Positions 45,177 to 53,215 of a stretch of 64,000 nt of DNA are shown piece by piece (position 1 is the stretch's first letter; each line of letters begins with the position of its first letter). A program made the position numbers and the translations under genes. The stretch spans positions 3,968,001 through 4,032,000 of the forward strand of contig JACJXX010000002.1 of NCBI GenBank assembly GCA_020636435.1. The letters run 5' to 3'. The DNA comes from Lewinellaceae bacterium. GTDB lineage: Bacteria > Bacteroidota > Bacteroidia > Chitinophagales > Saprospiraceae. Below the pieces are notes generated by a model. That model ran no database searches and had not been told where the DNA came from. It worked only from the letters and a program-made list of their open reading frames with translations.

Positions 45177-46706
45177 ATGCTAAAAAAAGCTGTTGCGTAT
45201 TTTCTATACTGCGGGTTTCTAATTCTTGCCTGTTGCCAACCCAAGCCGGAAAATGACAGCCCCCGGCGCCCCGACGGCGAAACCCTGGCAAAAATCCACT
45301 GCGCCGCCTGCCACCAGTACCCGGCGCCGGAACTGCTGCCCCGCGCTACCTGGGAGGAGCACGTACTGCCCCGCATGGGCTACATGCTCGGCATCTATCC
45401 GGATGAGAACACCCGCGCCGGGCTCATCGAACCAGGGCCGGGAGGGCAGGCCATTCTGGCCGCCAATACTTTTCCGGAAGCCCCCCTGCTCGACACCGCC
45501 GCCTGGCAGAAAATCCGGGCGTTCTACCTCAGCCGGGCGCCGCAGGCCTTACCCTTGCCGAAGAGGGGCGCCATCAGCCAGGAGCTAAGCCTTTTCCGGG
45601 CCGAATTTCCGGGCTATTACCTCTCCCCGCCCAGCGCCACGCTGGTGCATTGCACAAAAAACGGCGTTTACATCGGCGACGCCAACAGCCGCAGCCTCTA
45701 CCGCTTCGACGGGGAGCTGGCCCTGCAGCAGGCCGCCAAGGTGCGGGAAGGCGCCGTATCGCTCGATGAAACGGCCCAGGATTTGCGCCTCACCGTCATG
45801 GGCTCCTTTTCTCCTACCGACGCGCCCTCCGGTTTCATTCTGGACCTGCCCAAAGCGGGCGGGCGCCCTCCGTTCCTTCTTCTGGAGGGGCTGCAGCGCC
45901 CGGTGCACAGCGCCTTCGCCGACCTCAACGGAGACGGGCGGGAAGACATCGTCATCTGCGAATTCGCCAAATGGACCGGCTGCCTCGCCTGGTGGGAACA
46001 AAATGCCGGCGGCGGCTACACCAAACGCCTGCTCCGCGACAGGCCCGGCGCCATCCGCGCTGAAGTGCAGGACTTCAACGGAGACGGCCTGCCGGATATC
46101 CTGGCCCTCTTCGGGCAGGGCGATGAGGGGTTTTACCTTTATCATAATGAAGGCCAGGGGCGGTTTCGGGAAGAGCGGGTACTGCAGTTCCCGCCCTCCT
46201 ACGGTTCCAGTTCTTTCTCGTTATTTGATTGCAATGCAGACGGCCATCCCGACATCATCTACACCTGCGGAGACAATGCCGATTATCCGCCCGTCCTTAA
46301 ACCCTACCATGGCATCCGCATTTTCCAAAACGATGGCAATATGCAGTTCGAGGAGGCCTTCTTCTACCCTCTCCACGGCGCCTACGGAGCCATCCCCCGT
46401 GATTTCGACCGGGACGGCGACCTGGACATTGCCGCCATTTCCTTTTTTCCGAACTTTAAAAACCAACCAAATGAAAGCTTTGTGTTTCTGGAGAATGCCG
46501 GAGATGGCAACTACCGGCCCTACACCTTCCCCCTGGCCGGCCTTGGCCGCTGGATTGTACTGGACGCCGGCGACATCGACGGGGATGGGGATGAGGACAT
46601 TGTGCTGGGCAGCCTCGCCTTCGAAGTGATCCCCGACAATGGAGAAGTAGAAAAGTGGGTGAAGAATGGGATACCGTTTGCGGTGTTGCGCAATCAGTTG
46701 AGATAG
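45177..46706 (+). CDS. CxxCH haem-domain plus FG-GAP/VCBS-repeat lipoprotein
   Basis: The product (509 aa from ATG 45177; 45174 is also possible) has a signal peptide with a lipobox-like ILACC, a single haem site CAACH near residue 43 with HQYPAPE after it, and a large C-terminal beta-propeller-like part with repeated 'D-x-N/D-x-D-G-x-x-D-I' calcium motifs (DLNGDGREDIVI, DFNGDGLPDILAL, DCNADGHPDIIY, DFDRDGDLDIAA, DIDGDGDEDIVL). FG-GAP propellers bind proteins or surfaces outside the cell. Cytochrome-FG-GAP fusions occur in Bacteroidetes and Planctomycetes but their partners are undefined. Confidence 0.85.
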   Translation: MLKKAVAYFLYCGFLILACCQPKPENDSPRRPDGETLAKIHCAACHQYPAPELLPRATWEEHVLPRMGYMLGIYPDENTRAGLIEPGPGGQAILAANTFPEAPLLDTAAWQKIRAFYLSRAPQALPLPKRGAISQELSLFRAEFPGYYLSPPSATLVHCTKNGVYIGDANSRSLYRFDGELALQQAAKVREGAVSLDETAQDLRLTVMGSFSPTDAPSGFILDLPKAGGRPPFLLLEGLQRPVHSAFADLNGDGREDIVICEFAKWTGCLAWWEQNAGGGYTKRLLRDRPGAIRAEVQDFNGDGLPDILALFGQGDEGFYLYHNEGQGRFREERVLQFPPSYGSSSFSLFDCNADGHPDIIYTCGDNADYPPVLKPYHGIRIFQNDGNMQFEEAFFYPLHGAYGAIPRDFDRDGDLDIAAISFFPNFKNQPNESFVFLENAGDGNYRPYTFPLAGLGRWIVLDAGDIDGDGDEDIVLGSLAFEVIPDNGEVEKWVKNGIPFAVLRNQLR

Positions 46707-46734
46707 TTGCCGGACAAATGAGCCACAGGCCAGC

Positions 46735-46775
46735 AAATCCGCGTAAATTCGCCTAATCCGCGGCATCCGCGTTCC
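46735..46775. repeat. AATCCGCG-type dispersed repeat, second copy
   Basis: AAATCCGCGTAAATTCGCCT, then AATCCGCGGCATCCGCGTTC. It resembles the run at 39811-39895. It overlaps the last codons of the following minus-strand gene. Confidence 0.8.
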
Positions 46776-47964
46776 AAATAACGATGTTCCTGCCCCAATC
46801 CGGCAATATCGCTTCCGAATCAATGCTTTCACATTCGTTGAAGGCGGCAAAATCCTTCAGGCTTTTGGCCAGGCTCTTCCACAAATGCTCCTGTTCCGCT
46901 TTTCTTTCCTCCCACACCAGGTTTTTGATCCACAGCACTTTGGTTTTGCGCACTGTTTTCAGGTCGACCTGCCCGACGAATTCGGTGCCGCGCAGCAGGG
47001 GCAGGCTGAAGTAGCCCACCTTGCGTTTGTCTTTGGGCACGTAGCACTCCAGCGTGTAGGAAAAGCCAAAGAGTTCCTCCAGGCGTTTGCGCTGGATGAT
47101 GAGGTTGTCGAAGGGAGAGAGAATGCGGATGCGGCGCTCACGAGGAATGGTGTCCAGGTTTTCCAGAGCAGAAGGAAAGGTATAGTAGGGCTGGGCGGAC
47201 CCTTCTAAGGCCAGCACAATCAGCTCGCCGGCCTCCACCATTTCCGCCAGTTGCCGGTTGATATCAGCAGTAGAATTTTTGATGAGGTAGCCCATCTCAC
47301 TGGCCCGGAGCAGGCCATGAGCCCGGATGTCCCGTTCGATCAGATGGCGGATGTAATCCTCCCGGCTGGGGCGGCGGGTGTCTACCTCAGCGGGCAGGGC
47401 CCGTTCCGTCAGGTCGTATACTTTCTGAAAACCTTTGCGGGAAACCACCATCAGCTCGCCCTCCATGAATAGCTGGAACAGGGTATGGCTGATGGCCGAG
47501 GCCGACCAGCCTTCCTTATTGTTGCCGAAATAGAGCCTGCTGTCTCCCTTGGCAAAATCACGGGACATCAGCGGCCCTTCTGCCCGGATGCGGTCCAGGG
47601 CGTAGGCGATCAGCTTTGGGTTGCGCTGGTGCCACATGCCGTCGCTGGCCCGGACTTCCTCCTGGCGGGGAATGGTAAAGCGGTAATCCCGCATGGGCAG
47701 ATAGGCAGCGGCGTGGGCCCAGTATTCGAAGATGGCTTTTTCTTTTACTAAACTGTGCAGGTGATGGGGTTGGTACTTGTCCACCCGGCTCCAGAGGACG
47801 TGGTGGTGGGCCCGGTTTACAACCGAGAGGGTATCGATCTGGGCGTAGCCGATCTGTTCGATAGCGCTCAGCGCGCCCGCTTTGCCCTTGAAGTTCTGGG
47901 CAGCGGTCAATCCCTGGCTATGGATGGCCAGGGCGCGGGCTTGGTGGAGGCTGATCGGGTGCAT
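46753..47964 (-). CDS. YcaQ/AlkX-type winged-helix DNA glycosylase
   Basis: The 403-aa protein carries the HTH_42 fold (DUF1006): IEQIGYAQIDTLSVVNRAHH with the catalytic Gln-Ile-Asp (42-44) that distinguishes this family, FEYWAHAAAYLPM, and later winged-helix repeats (SPFDNLIIQRKRLEELFGF). YcaQ-like proteins remove bulky alkyl adducts and unhook interstrand cross-links. The last residues (NADAAD) are coded by the AATCCGCG dispersed repeat, so the C-terminus may be a recent alteration. It is convergent with the FG-GAP gene. Confidence 0.88.
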   Translation of the reverse strand: MHPISLHQARALAIHSQGLTAAQNFKGKAGALSAIEQIGYAQIDTLSVVNRAHHHVLWSRVDKYQPHHLHSLVKEKAIFEYWAHAAAYLPMRDYRFTIPRQEEVRASDGMWHQRNPKLIAYALDRIRAEGPLMSRDFAKGDSRLYFGNNKEGWSASAISHTLFQLFMEGELMVVSRKGFQKVYDLTERALPAEVDTRRPSREDYIRHLIERDIRAHGLLRASEMGYLIKNSTADINRQLAEMVEAGELIVLALEGSAQPYYTFPSALENLDTIPRERRIRILSPFDNLIIQRKRLEELFGFSYTLECYVPKDKRKVGYFSLPLLRGTEFVGQVDLKTVRKTKVLWIKNLVWEERKAEQEHLWKSLAKSLKDFAAFNECESIDSEAILPDWGRNIVIWNADAAD

Positions 47965-48037
47965 GATTGTTTTTGAGGATTAAAGATAATCAAACAGGGG
48001 AGTTCTAAGTGGCAAATAGTTGCCTCAAAAATAAAAA

Positions 48038-49009
48038 TCACACCCTCACCACCAACTTGCCCGCCGCCCGGTTCTGCTCCATCATCTCGTGAGCCTGGGG
48101 CAGCTCTTCAAAGGAGAATACCTGATGGATATTGGGGCGATAGATGCCCTGTGCCACCCGGCCTGCTATGGTTTGCAATACCGGCGTCGCATAATCGGTA
48201 TGCAAGGTTTCCGAACTGTAAATGGTCAGCTTTACAGTAGACGGCATCCAGGGGAAGAATTGATACTCCCAACTGTCGCCCAGGAAGCCCACCAGGCCAA
48301 CTGTTCCTTTAGGGGCAGTGCACTGCAGGCAGTCCATGATCGTATTTTGTTTGCCCACCAGTTCGACCACCCCGTTAACGCCCTTCGGGAAGATGGCCTT
48401 CACCTGGCTTTCTACCTTGCCGGAGTCCATCAGCACGTGATCCACGCCGGCCTTCTTAAGAATGGGCACTTTGTCTTCCTTCCGGGTAGTGGCCAGTACC
48501 GTACAGCCCATCTCTTTGGCGATGGAAGTACACGCCAGGCCTACCGATGACGTACCTCCTCTGACCAGCAACGAACCGCCAGGCGGCAGGTCGATGGCTT
48601 CTTTGAGCACCCCCCAGGCGGTAAGGTAGGTTTCCGGCAGGGCGCCGAAGGTGGCCCAGTCCAGGCTGGTATCGACGGGATAGACATTGCTTCTGGGGAT
48701 CAGCGTTTTTTCGGCATAGCCTCCATCGAACAGCCGGCCCATATTGCCCATGGCGGCCGCCACTTTCTGGCCGGGTTTCAGATCAGTGCCGCCGCCGTCC
48801 GCCACTAGGCCGACGCATTCGATGCCCAGTACGCGGGGAAGGGTGACGGCATCGCCGGAGTGCCCCTGCCGGGTATACAATTCACTCCGGTTGATGCCGA
48901 AGGCTTTGATGTCGATCAACACCCAACCTGCTTTGGGTTGAGGATCAGGGATGTCGTTGAGTTGAAAAACGCCGGTGGAACCGTAGGATTTGATTTGCCA
49001 TGCTTTCAT
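48038..49009 (-). CDS. Quinone oxidoreductase-like MDR family alcohol dehydrogenase
   Basis: The 323-aa protein (ATG 49007-49009, MKAWQIKSYGSTG) is a zinc-free medium-chain dehydrogenase: FGINRSELYTRQG, GIECVGLV, LPPGGSLLVRGGTSSVGLA (nucleotide fold) and a C-terminal LPQAHEMMEQNRAAGKLVV. It uses NADPH to reduce quinones or enones. No structural-zinc Cys cluster is seen. It is transcribed alone. Confidence 0.9.
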   Translation of the reverse strand: MKAWQIKSYGSTGVFQLNDIPDPQPKAGWVLIDIKAFGINRSELYTRQGHSGDAVTLPRVLGIECVGLVADGGGTDLKPGQKVAAAMGNMGRLFDGGYAEKTLIPRSNVYPVDTSLDWATFGALPETYLTAWGVLKEAIDLPPGGSLLVRGGTSSVGLACTSIAKEMGCTVLATTRKEDKVPILKKAGVDHVLMDSGKVESQVKAIFPKGVNGVVELVGKQNTIMDCLQCTAPKGTVGLVGFLGDSWEYQFFPWMPSTVKLTIYSSETLHTDYATPVLQTIAGRVAQGIYRPNIHQVFSFEELPQAHEMMEQNRAAGKLVVRV

Positions 49010-49054
49010 AGTGGGAAGGTAAGGAATATGTACCGGGGCGCAAAAGATCATTTC

Positions 49055-49225
49055 CTATCTGATCAGGCCAGCAACGCTGAAAGCTGACAAAGCTGCTCCC
49101 TCGTGCAGGCCATCCCCCAGGTAGGCGCCCGCATAGTAGGTTTGGTGTTCACCATTGGTTTTGATGACCTCGTTTCTATAAGCAAATGACTCTACATTGT
49201 GCAAAGGGGTGCGGTATTTGAGCAA
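49055..49225 (-). pseudogene. C-terminal remnant of an FAD-dependent oxidoreductase
   Basis: Minus-strand translation between 49222 and the stop at 49055-49057 reads LKYRTPLHNVESFAYRNEVI and then YYAGAYLGDGLHEGAALSAF, ending VAGLIR. The GAYLGDGLHEGAA part is the FAD-binding end of amine-oxidase-type proteins. There is no start codon upstream, and a stop precedes at 49262. Only ~55 codons of a normally ~400-codon gene remain. Confidence 0.75.
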
Positions 49226-49617
49226 ATTTACAATCCAGGGAATTTTTTTGTCAGTGGAAAGTCATTTTATGTTTAGCGGACTTGGCAAATCCGGTTTTTT
49301 GACCGAAACTCACAGGAACAATGGAGGGAAGGAATGCAGTAAACATGCCTGGTTTGGCAGCTTTTGCAGCAGGCTATTTCCAGGAGGCGGAAAGATTCGG
49401 CGTATGCCAACCCTTCCAATTGCAGAAAAAAAGCCAGGAACTAAAATAAATTATCCACGATTGAATGTGCAAACCAAAGAATTTTCCATAAGGCTTTTTA
49501 CAACCGGACAATAATGTTGACACATCCGGGTGTAACAAATCCACAAAACAGGAAAAAATTAAAAAAACCAGGTACAGAGTAGCGACAAAACAATAGAGAA
49601 AACCCCCAAAACCCCAA
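49226..49617. other. Intergenic, upstream region of the LytTR gene
   Basis: About 390 bases, A/T-rich near the gene start. Reading frames present on both strands have no coding character. I see no promoter with full consensus. Confidence 0.5.
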
Positions 49618-50160
49618 ATGATGAAAAATGCTGTTTCTCCCCAAGCTGAAAACGCTTTGATTAAGAAACTGATTGAAAAACTCGCCTCATTAGACCTCAA
49701 CCTTTACGCGAATCAGCTGATTGCGCGGGTAGATAAATTGTACCCGCTCATAGCTCATTCCGAAAAATCGTTCCTGAAAGTCTCCACCAAGAGAGGATTT
49801 GTCATGTTCCGCAGTTCTGATATCCTCCGGATTGAGACCCACAGTTCCTATGCCAAAAGAAAGGGCGGGGAAGCCAGGAACGGGGATGGCAATTTGACCC
49901 ATATCTTTACAAAGTGGGGCGGCCATTTTCAGATGGCCCGAAAGGTGTGTGAGTGGAAAGCCCTGTTGAAGCCCGAGGATAGTTTTTTACAAACCCATCA
50001 ATCTCATATTGTGAATACTCAACATATCCGTAGGGTTTACGATGAGGATGGAATGGTTGTGGAGTTGGTGAATGGCGAGGCCATCCCAGTTTCCAGAAAA
50101 TTCAGGGGCGAGGTCATGAGCAGATTGCTTGAAAACCCTCCCCGGCTTTCGGACACCTGA
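49618..50160 (+). CDS. LytTR-domain DNA-binding regulator without receiver domain
   Basis: The 180-aa protein begins with ATGATG at 49618. After a short helical head, residues ~55-175 form a LytTR domain: IAHSEKSFLKVSTKRGFVMF, ILRIETHSSYAKRK, FLQTHQSHIVNTQHIRRVYD and VELVNGEAIPVSRKFRGEV. LytTR proteins bind direct repeats in promoters. The usual response-regulator receiver is absent, so the trigger is unclear. No sensor kinase is adjacent. Confidence 0.9.
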   Translation: MMKNAVSPQAENALIKKLIEKLASLDLNLYANQLIARVDKLYPLIAHSEKSFLKVSTKRGFVMFRSSDILRIETHSSYAKRKGGEARNGDGNLTHIFTKWGGHFQMARKVCEWKALLKPEDSFLQTHQSHIVNTQHIRRVYDEDGMVVELVNGEAIPVSRKFRGEVMSRLLENPPRLSDT

Positions 50161-50269
50161 TGCAGGCCTGGTTCCGAGAGCATTGGCATTGCCCTGAAAG
50201 GGTGGCGCACCAGCCTTTCAGGATTAGGCCCGATTGGATATCTGAATGGCCAGTGCGCCAAAAGCCAGG

Positions 50270-51136
50270 TCAGGCGGCAACGGCAGAAATCGCGTAGCTG
50301 CCGGTTCGGTTTTGATCGTATAATACAACATAGACGAAGTACTCTCCCGGCATAAATTCCGCATTTATGCTCGCATTGTAATTCTGGCCGCCGTCGTCAT
50401 CGGAACTATGCAGTTTTCGCTGGTCATTCGGGCCGGCAATGTACATCACGGTATCCGACGAGCCGCTTGTCTGAACCACTAATTTCTTGGCCGAATCTAT
50501 CACAAAAGAGAAGCGGCCGACCTCGCTCGGCTCTTCTATGGCGGCTTCAATTGGATCGGAATCGATATGCAGGGGAGTGAACAGAGGCGGCGGCGGATCA
50601 ATAATAACTTCCCCTTCATGATATTCCACCCATTGCTCCCGCCAGCGGTCGATCAGGCCATGCAATTGCCAGAAGTAGGTGCTGCGTGGCGATTCAAACG
50701 ACAGCAGGATTTGCTCACGCCACATTCCTGAAGCGGCATTGTGTAGAAAGCCGTGGAGCGACCATTCTAGAAACTGCCCCAGTTCGTCGAGTGTCTCGAA
50801 GTTCGACATGTCAGACAAGTCCCGCTCTTCATTAGCAAGGCGGGCGCGCCAGCCCAGCATGCTCATCTTCAGCATCTGCGGAATCTCTTCCCATGGGGAT
50901 ATGATATTGGCCGGGGGGCGTTGATCTTCAGGAAGGCTTTCCACCCATTCGTGGAAGCGCTCGACGAAGCCTCCGTGCCAAACCAGAAATTCTTCGCCCG
51001 AGCCGGGCGCGGGGCCCGCTCCATTTCGAGGGAAAGGGTCAATACTGCGCCCACCGGCGGAGGGGTTGCCGGGAAAGGCATGCCAGGCGACGTGTTCGTC
51101 AATCATGGCCTGAGGGATATTATTTATAATAGGCAT
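50270..51136 (-). CDS. Tyrosinase-like di-copper protein with C-terminal PPC-like domain
   Basis: The 288-aa protein has no signal peptide. Residues 1-170 resemble a small tyrosinase/hemocyanin-type copper domain: DEHVAWHA, then the CuA-like FLVWHGGFVERFHEW (His54, His62), and the CuB-like EWSLHGFLHNAASG (His128, His132) with STYFWQLHGLIDRW (His159), matching the 'F-x-x-H-H-x-x-D-R' closing motif of the family in outline. Residues ~195-288 form a beta-sandwich typical of prepeptidase C-terminal (PPC) domains (GRFSFVIDSAKKLVVQTSGS ... GEYFVYVV). The activity is not certain. It lies downstream of a Tyr-rich repeat gene on the same strand, 144 bases away. Confidence 0.6.
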   Translation of the reverse strand: MPIINNIPQAMIDEHVAWHAFPGNPSAGGRSIDPFPRNGAGPAPGSGEEFLVWHGGFVERFHEWVESLPEDQRPPANIISPWEEIPQMLKMSMLGWRARLANEERDLSDMSNFETLDELGQFLEWSLHGFLHNAASGMWREQILLSFESPRSTYFWQLHGLIDRWREQWVEYHEGEVIIDPPPPLFTPLHIDSDPIEAAIEEPSEVGRFSFVIDSAKKLVVQTSGSSDTVMYIAGPNDQRKLHSSDDDGGQNYNASINAEFMPGEYFVYVVLYDQNRTGSYAISAVAA

Positions 51137-51215
51137 GGTTGTTTATGGATTTTGGTGTTCGTCCGGGCAATCCGGTTTGGATTGCCTGTGTCATTCGAAG
51201 GGAATAATTGATCAG

Positions 51216-51241
51216 GGGAAGGCATTTTGCAATGCCTTCCC
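51216..51241 (-). terminator. Strong hairpin between the Tyr-rich and tyrosinase-like genes
   Basis: GGGAAGGCATT (51216-51226) pairs perfectly with AATGCCTTCCC (51231-51241), loop TTGC. The 3' side lacks a strong T-run, so it may reduce rather than stop readthrough into the tyrosinase-like gene. Confidence 0.6.
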
Positions 51242-51280
51242 ACTGATTCATAAAATTACCCGTCTAGATTACCGGCGGCC

Positions 51281-51982
51281 CTACTTGACGAATTCAGGCA
51301 GGTTCGGGTTCTTGGCGGGGTCTTCCTTGGCAGGAGCCTCGTCAACGGGCAGAGTAGTAACCGGCGGCGTAGTTATCCCAGACTTCTTATAGTCGTACAT
51401 ATTGATGATGCCTACATCTTCGAAGCCTACGATCGGACCCGCCGCGCCGTTTTCAAAATGATACTGCAGGGAGGCGACCAGCCGGTATGCTCCCGGCTTG
51501 AGGGAGAAGGGCTTCACATTGATCTCTCTCCGGTACTCGCGGTCCGGTTCCCCCTCGTCCTCAGTGGTTTCCTCAAGGCGGAAGTCCGTTTCATTGCCTC
51601 CCATGCTCTCGAAGTACACTATGGATTTCCAGAATCCGCACTCGAGCAGACGGGTCAGCGGCCCACTTACTCGCCAGTTGAAATCCACGCGCCATTCCTG
51701 ATCGCACCGGAGGATGCCATTGGAGCGTACAAATTCTTCCACATACCCGCCTTCCGGGTACGGAGGGGGATACCCGTTACCAGTGTCAGGGTACTGTGGG
51801 TACTGCGGATACTGCGGATAGCCGTCTTTTCCATAGCCATAGCCATATCCATTTTTGGTTTTCTTCTCGAGGATTTCGCATCCTCCCATAACTACCAGGT
51901 CTTCTTTGCTGATAGCGATTTCAAAACAGGCATAATGCTTTGGGTTTTTTCCATACCCATAAGAATTGTTTGTCATGGTCAT
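51281..51982 (-). CDS. Tyr/Gly/Pro-repeat protein of unknown function
   Basis: The 233-aa protein starts MTMTNNSYGYGKNPKHYA. Residues ~44-80 are very rich in Tyr, Gly and Pro: NGYGYGYGKDG followed by three YPQ units and GYPPPYPEGGY, reminiscent of mussel-foot or elastomeric proteins. The rest is beta-rich with Cys near ILRCDQEW and LLECGFW. There is no signal peptide. It may be a substrate or partner of the tyrosinase-like enzyme downstream, since Tyr residues in GY/YP context are typical DOPA sites; that is inference from adjacency and composition. Confidence 0.6.
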   Translation of the reverse strand: MTMTNNSYGYGKNPKHYACFEIAISKEDLVVMGGCEILEKKTKNGYGYGYGKDGYPQYPQYPQYPDTGNGYPPPYPEGGYVEEFVRSNGILRCDQEWRVDFNWRVSGPLTRLLECGFWKSIVYFESMGGNETDFRLEETTEDEGEPDREYRREINVKPFSLKPGAYRLVASLQYHFENGAAGPIVGFEDVGIINMYDYKKSGITTPPVTTLPVDEAPAKEDPAKNPNLPEFVK

Positions 51983-52190
51983 TAAGTTTTTTGGTGATTA
52001 ATACGGCAAACTTCGAATTTTTTCTCGTGCTTTTCTGCGTACAGATATATCCGGCCGTATTTTTGATATATTGCATGGACTCTGGACTATAAGTGGTGCA
52101 GTTTGCTTCGCCTTCTACCCTTTGGGTGGGTACTTTAAGCCAGGGATTGATGCGGTTCGATGTAAGCGGCGTTATGCCTCAGAGAAAAAC

Positions 52191-52874
52191 TTATATCGCC
52201 GCCCGTATCTCCTTCTCCTTACTGTAAAACCGGAGGTAATCGTGCCACCAGTCCCAGTGGAAGCGGGCTTTGGCGAGCCTATCCACCTTGCCGTTGGCGG
52301 AGACAATGAGCAGGCCAACGCCGTGGTGGCGGCAGATGCGCTCCAGCTGGCGCTGCTTTTCGATGTCGAGAGAGGAGTAGGCGTCTTTGGAGAAGGCCAG
52401 CCAGCGCTCGTCGGCGGGGTACTGCTGAATCTGCTCGATGACGCGCAGGGTGCGGTGGCCGAAGTGGTTGCGGGTCAGCCAGGCGTAGGCGCCGCCGCCG
52501 AGGAGAAACACCAGCCCCGGTACGATGAACTGCCAGAAGCCGTCGTCCCACTTGTAGAGGAAAAAGAAGGTGCCGCTGAGGATGGAGATGAGCAGCCCGG
52601 CGCGGATAACGTTGAAGGCGAAGAGTTGTTTATCCACCTTGGGGTTGATGGCGGGCAGGGTCTTGTGCGATTTGGCTTCCAGGGAAACCACGTATACGCC
52701 CCACAGCCAGTGTTTGAAGGCCAGCAGGCCGTCGGCGCGCTTGCTGCCGTGTTCCTTTTTGGTGCGCACTTCGGGTTCAGCGAAAACCTTGCCGCGGCGG
52801 GCGCGGCGGCGGTATTGCTTTTCCAGGTATTTGATGGCAATCGTTTGTACGGTGCTCTCGGCTAATCTCGACAT
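52191..52874 (-). CDS. Two-helix membrane protein with PD-(D/E)xK nuclease-like head
   Basis: The 227-aa protein (ATG 52872-52874, MSRLAESTVQ) has a basic N-terminal region (YRRRARRGKV) then EPEVRTKKEHGSKRADG, and VVSLEAKSH with Asp48 and Glu66-x-Lys68. This is the D...E-x-K spacing of restriction-endonuclease-fold proteins. Two hydrophobic helices follow (~90-107 and ~114-131), then a cytoplasmic helical and His-rich C-terminal region (ICRHHGVGLLIVSANGK). I cannot name a family. The hairpin repeat at 52888-52937 lies just upstream of its start. Confidence 0.55.
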   Translation of the reverse strand: MSRLAESTVQTIAIKYLEKQYRRRARRGKVFAEPEVRTKKEHGSKRADGLLAFKHWLWGVYVVSLEAKSHKTLPAINPKVDKQLFAFNVIRAGLLISILSGTFFFLYKWDDGFWQFIVPGLVFLLGGGAYAWLTRNHFGHRTLRVIEQIQQYPADERWLAFSKDAYSSLDIEKQRQLERICRHHGVGLLIVSANGKVDRLAKARFHWDWWHDYLRFYSKEKEIRAAI

Positions 52875-52887
52875 GGTACTGTTTATA

Positions 52888-52937
52888 ACAGTGCCAGGCA
52901 CCTCCTGATGAGAGCGGAGAAAGGCGCCTGGCACTGT
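52888..52937. repeat. REP-like inverted repeat at the nuclease-like gene start
   Basis: ACAGTGCCAGGC (52888-52899) is the exact complement of GCCTGGCACTGT (52926-52937), 26 bases between. It lies in the 5' leader, 13 bases before the ATG at 52874. Such GTGCCAGGCAC hairpins recall dispersed REP elements. Confidence 0.8.
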
Positions 52938-53010
52938 AGGTTAATAAGCAGGCCGTAAAGATATATGAATTTTTGGTTGGTTTTAATCGGACTCATGCCC
53001 CATAATGATA

Positions 53011-53202
53011 CTATCTCAACATCACTTCAAACACCTCATCCCTCGCCTTCTCCACTCCCGCGTGCAACGGGCTGTCCGTCACGGTGCCCAGGTTGATGGC
53101 GAGGAAAACATACAATTTCTTCTCCGGGAAAGGCAATATTTCCCATTTTCCACAATATTCTCCCCCTTTGACAACGCTCAAAACCGTACCTTCGGGCAGC
53201 AA
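53011..53202 (-). pseudogene. Possible C-terminal remnant of a serine hydrolase gene
   Basis: The minus-strand frame has no ATG and encodes EKKLYVFLAINLGTVTDSPL followed by VEKARDEVFEVML, similar in feel to the C-terminus of beta-lactamase-family serine hydrolases. The frame's upstream part (53150-53202) lies in the leader of the M13 gene and is probably not coding. Confidence 0.35.
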
Positions 53203-53215
53203 AAAAATTCGAATT

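Noticed and set aside
46221..46850. 209-codon minus-strand frame between the FG-GAP and YcaQ genes
   Set aside because: It is antisense to the conserved calcium repeats of the FG-GAP gene.
49374..49700. 108-codon minus-strand hydrophobic frame before the LytTR gene
   Set aside because: It overlaps the start of the LytTR gene; its composition reflects A/T-rich intergenic DNA.
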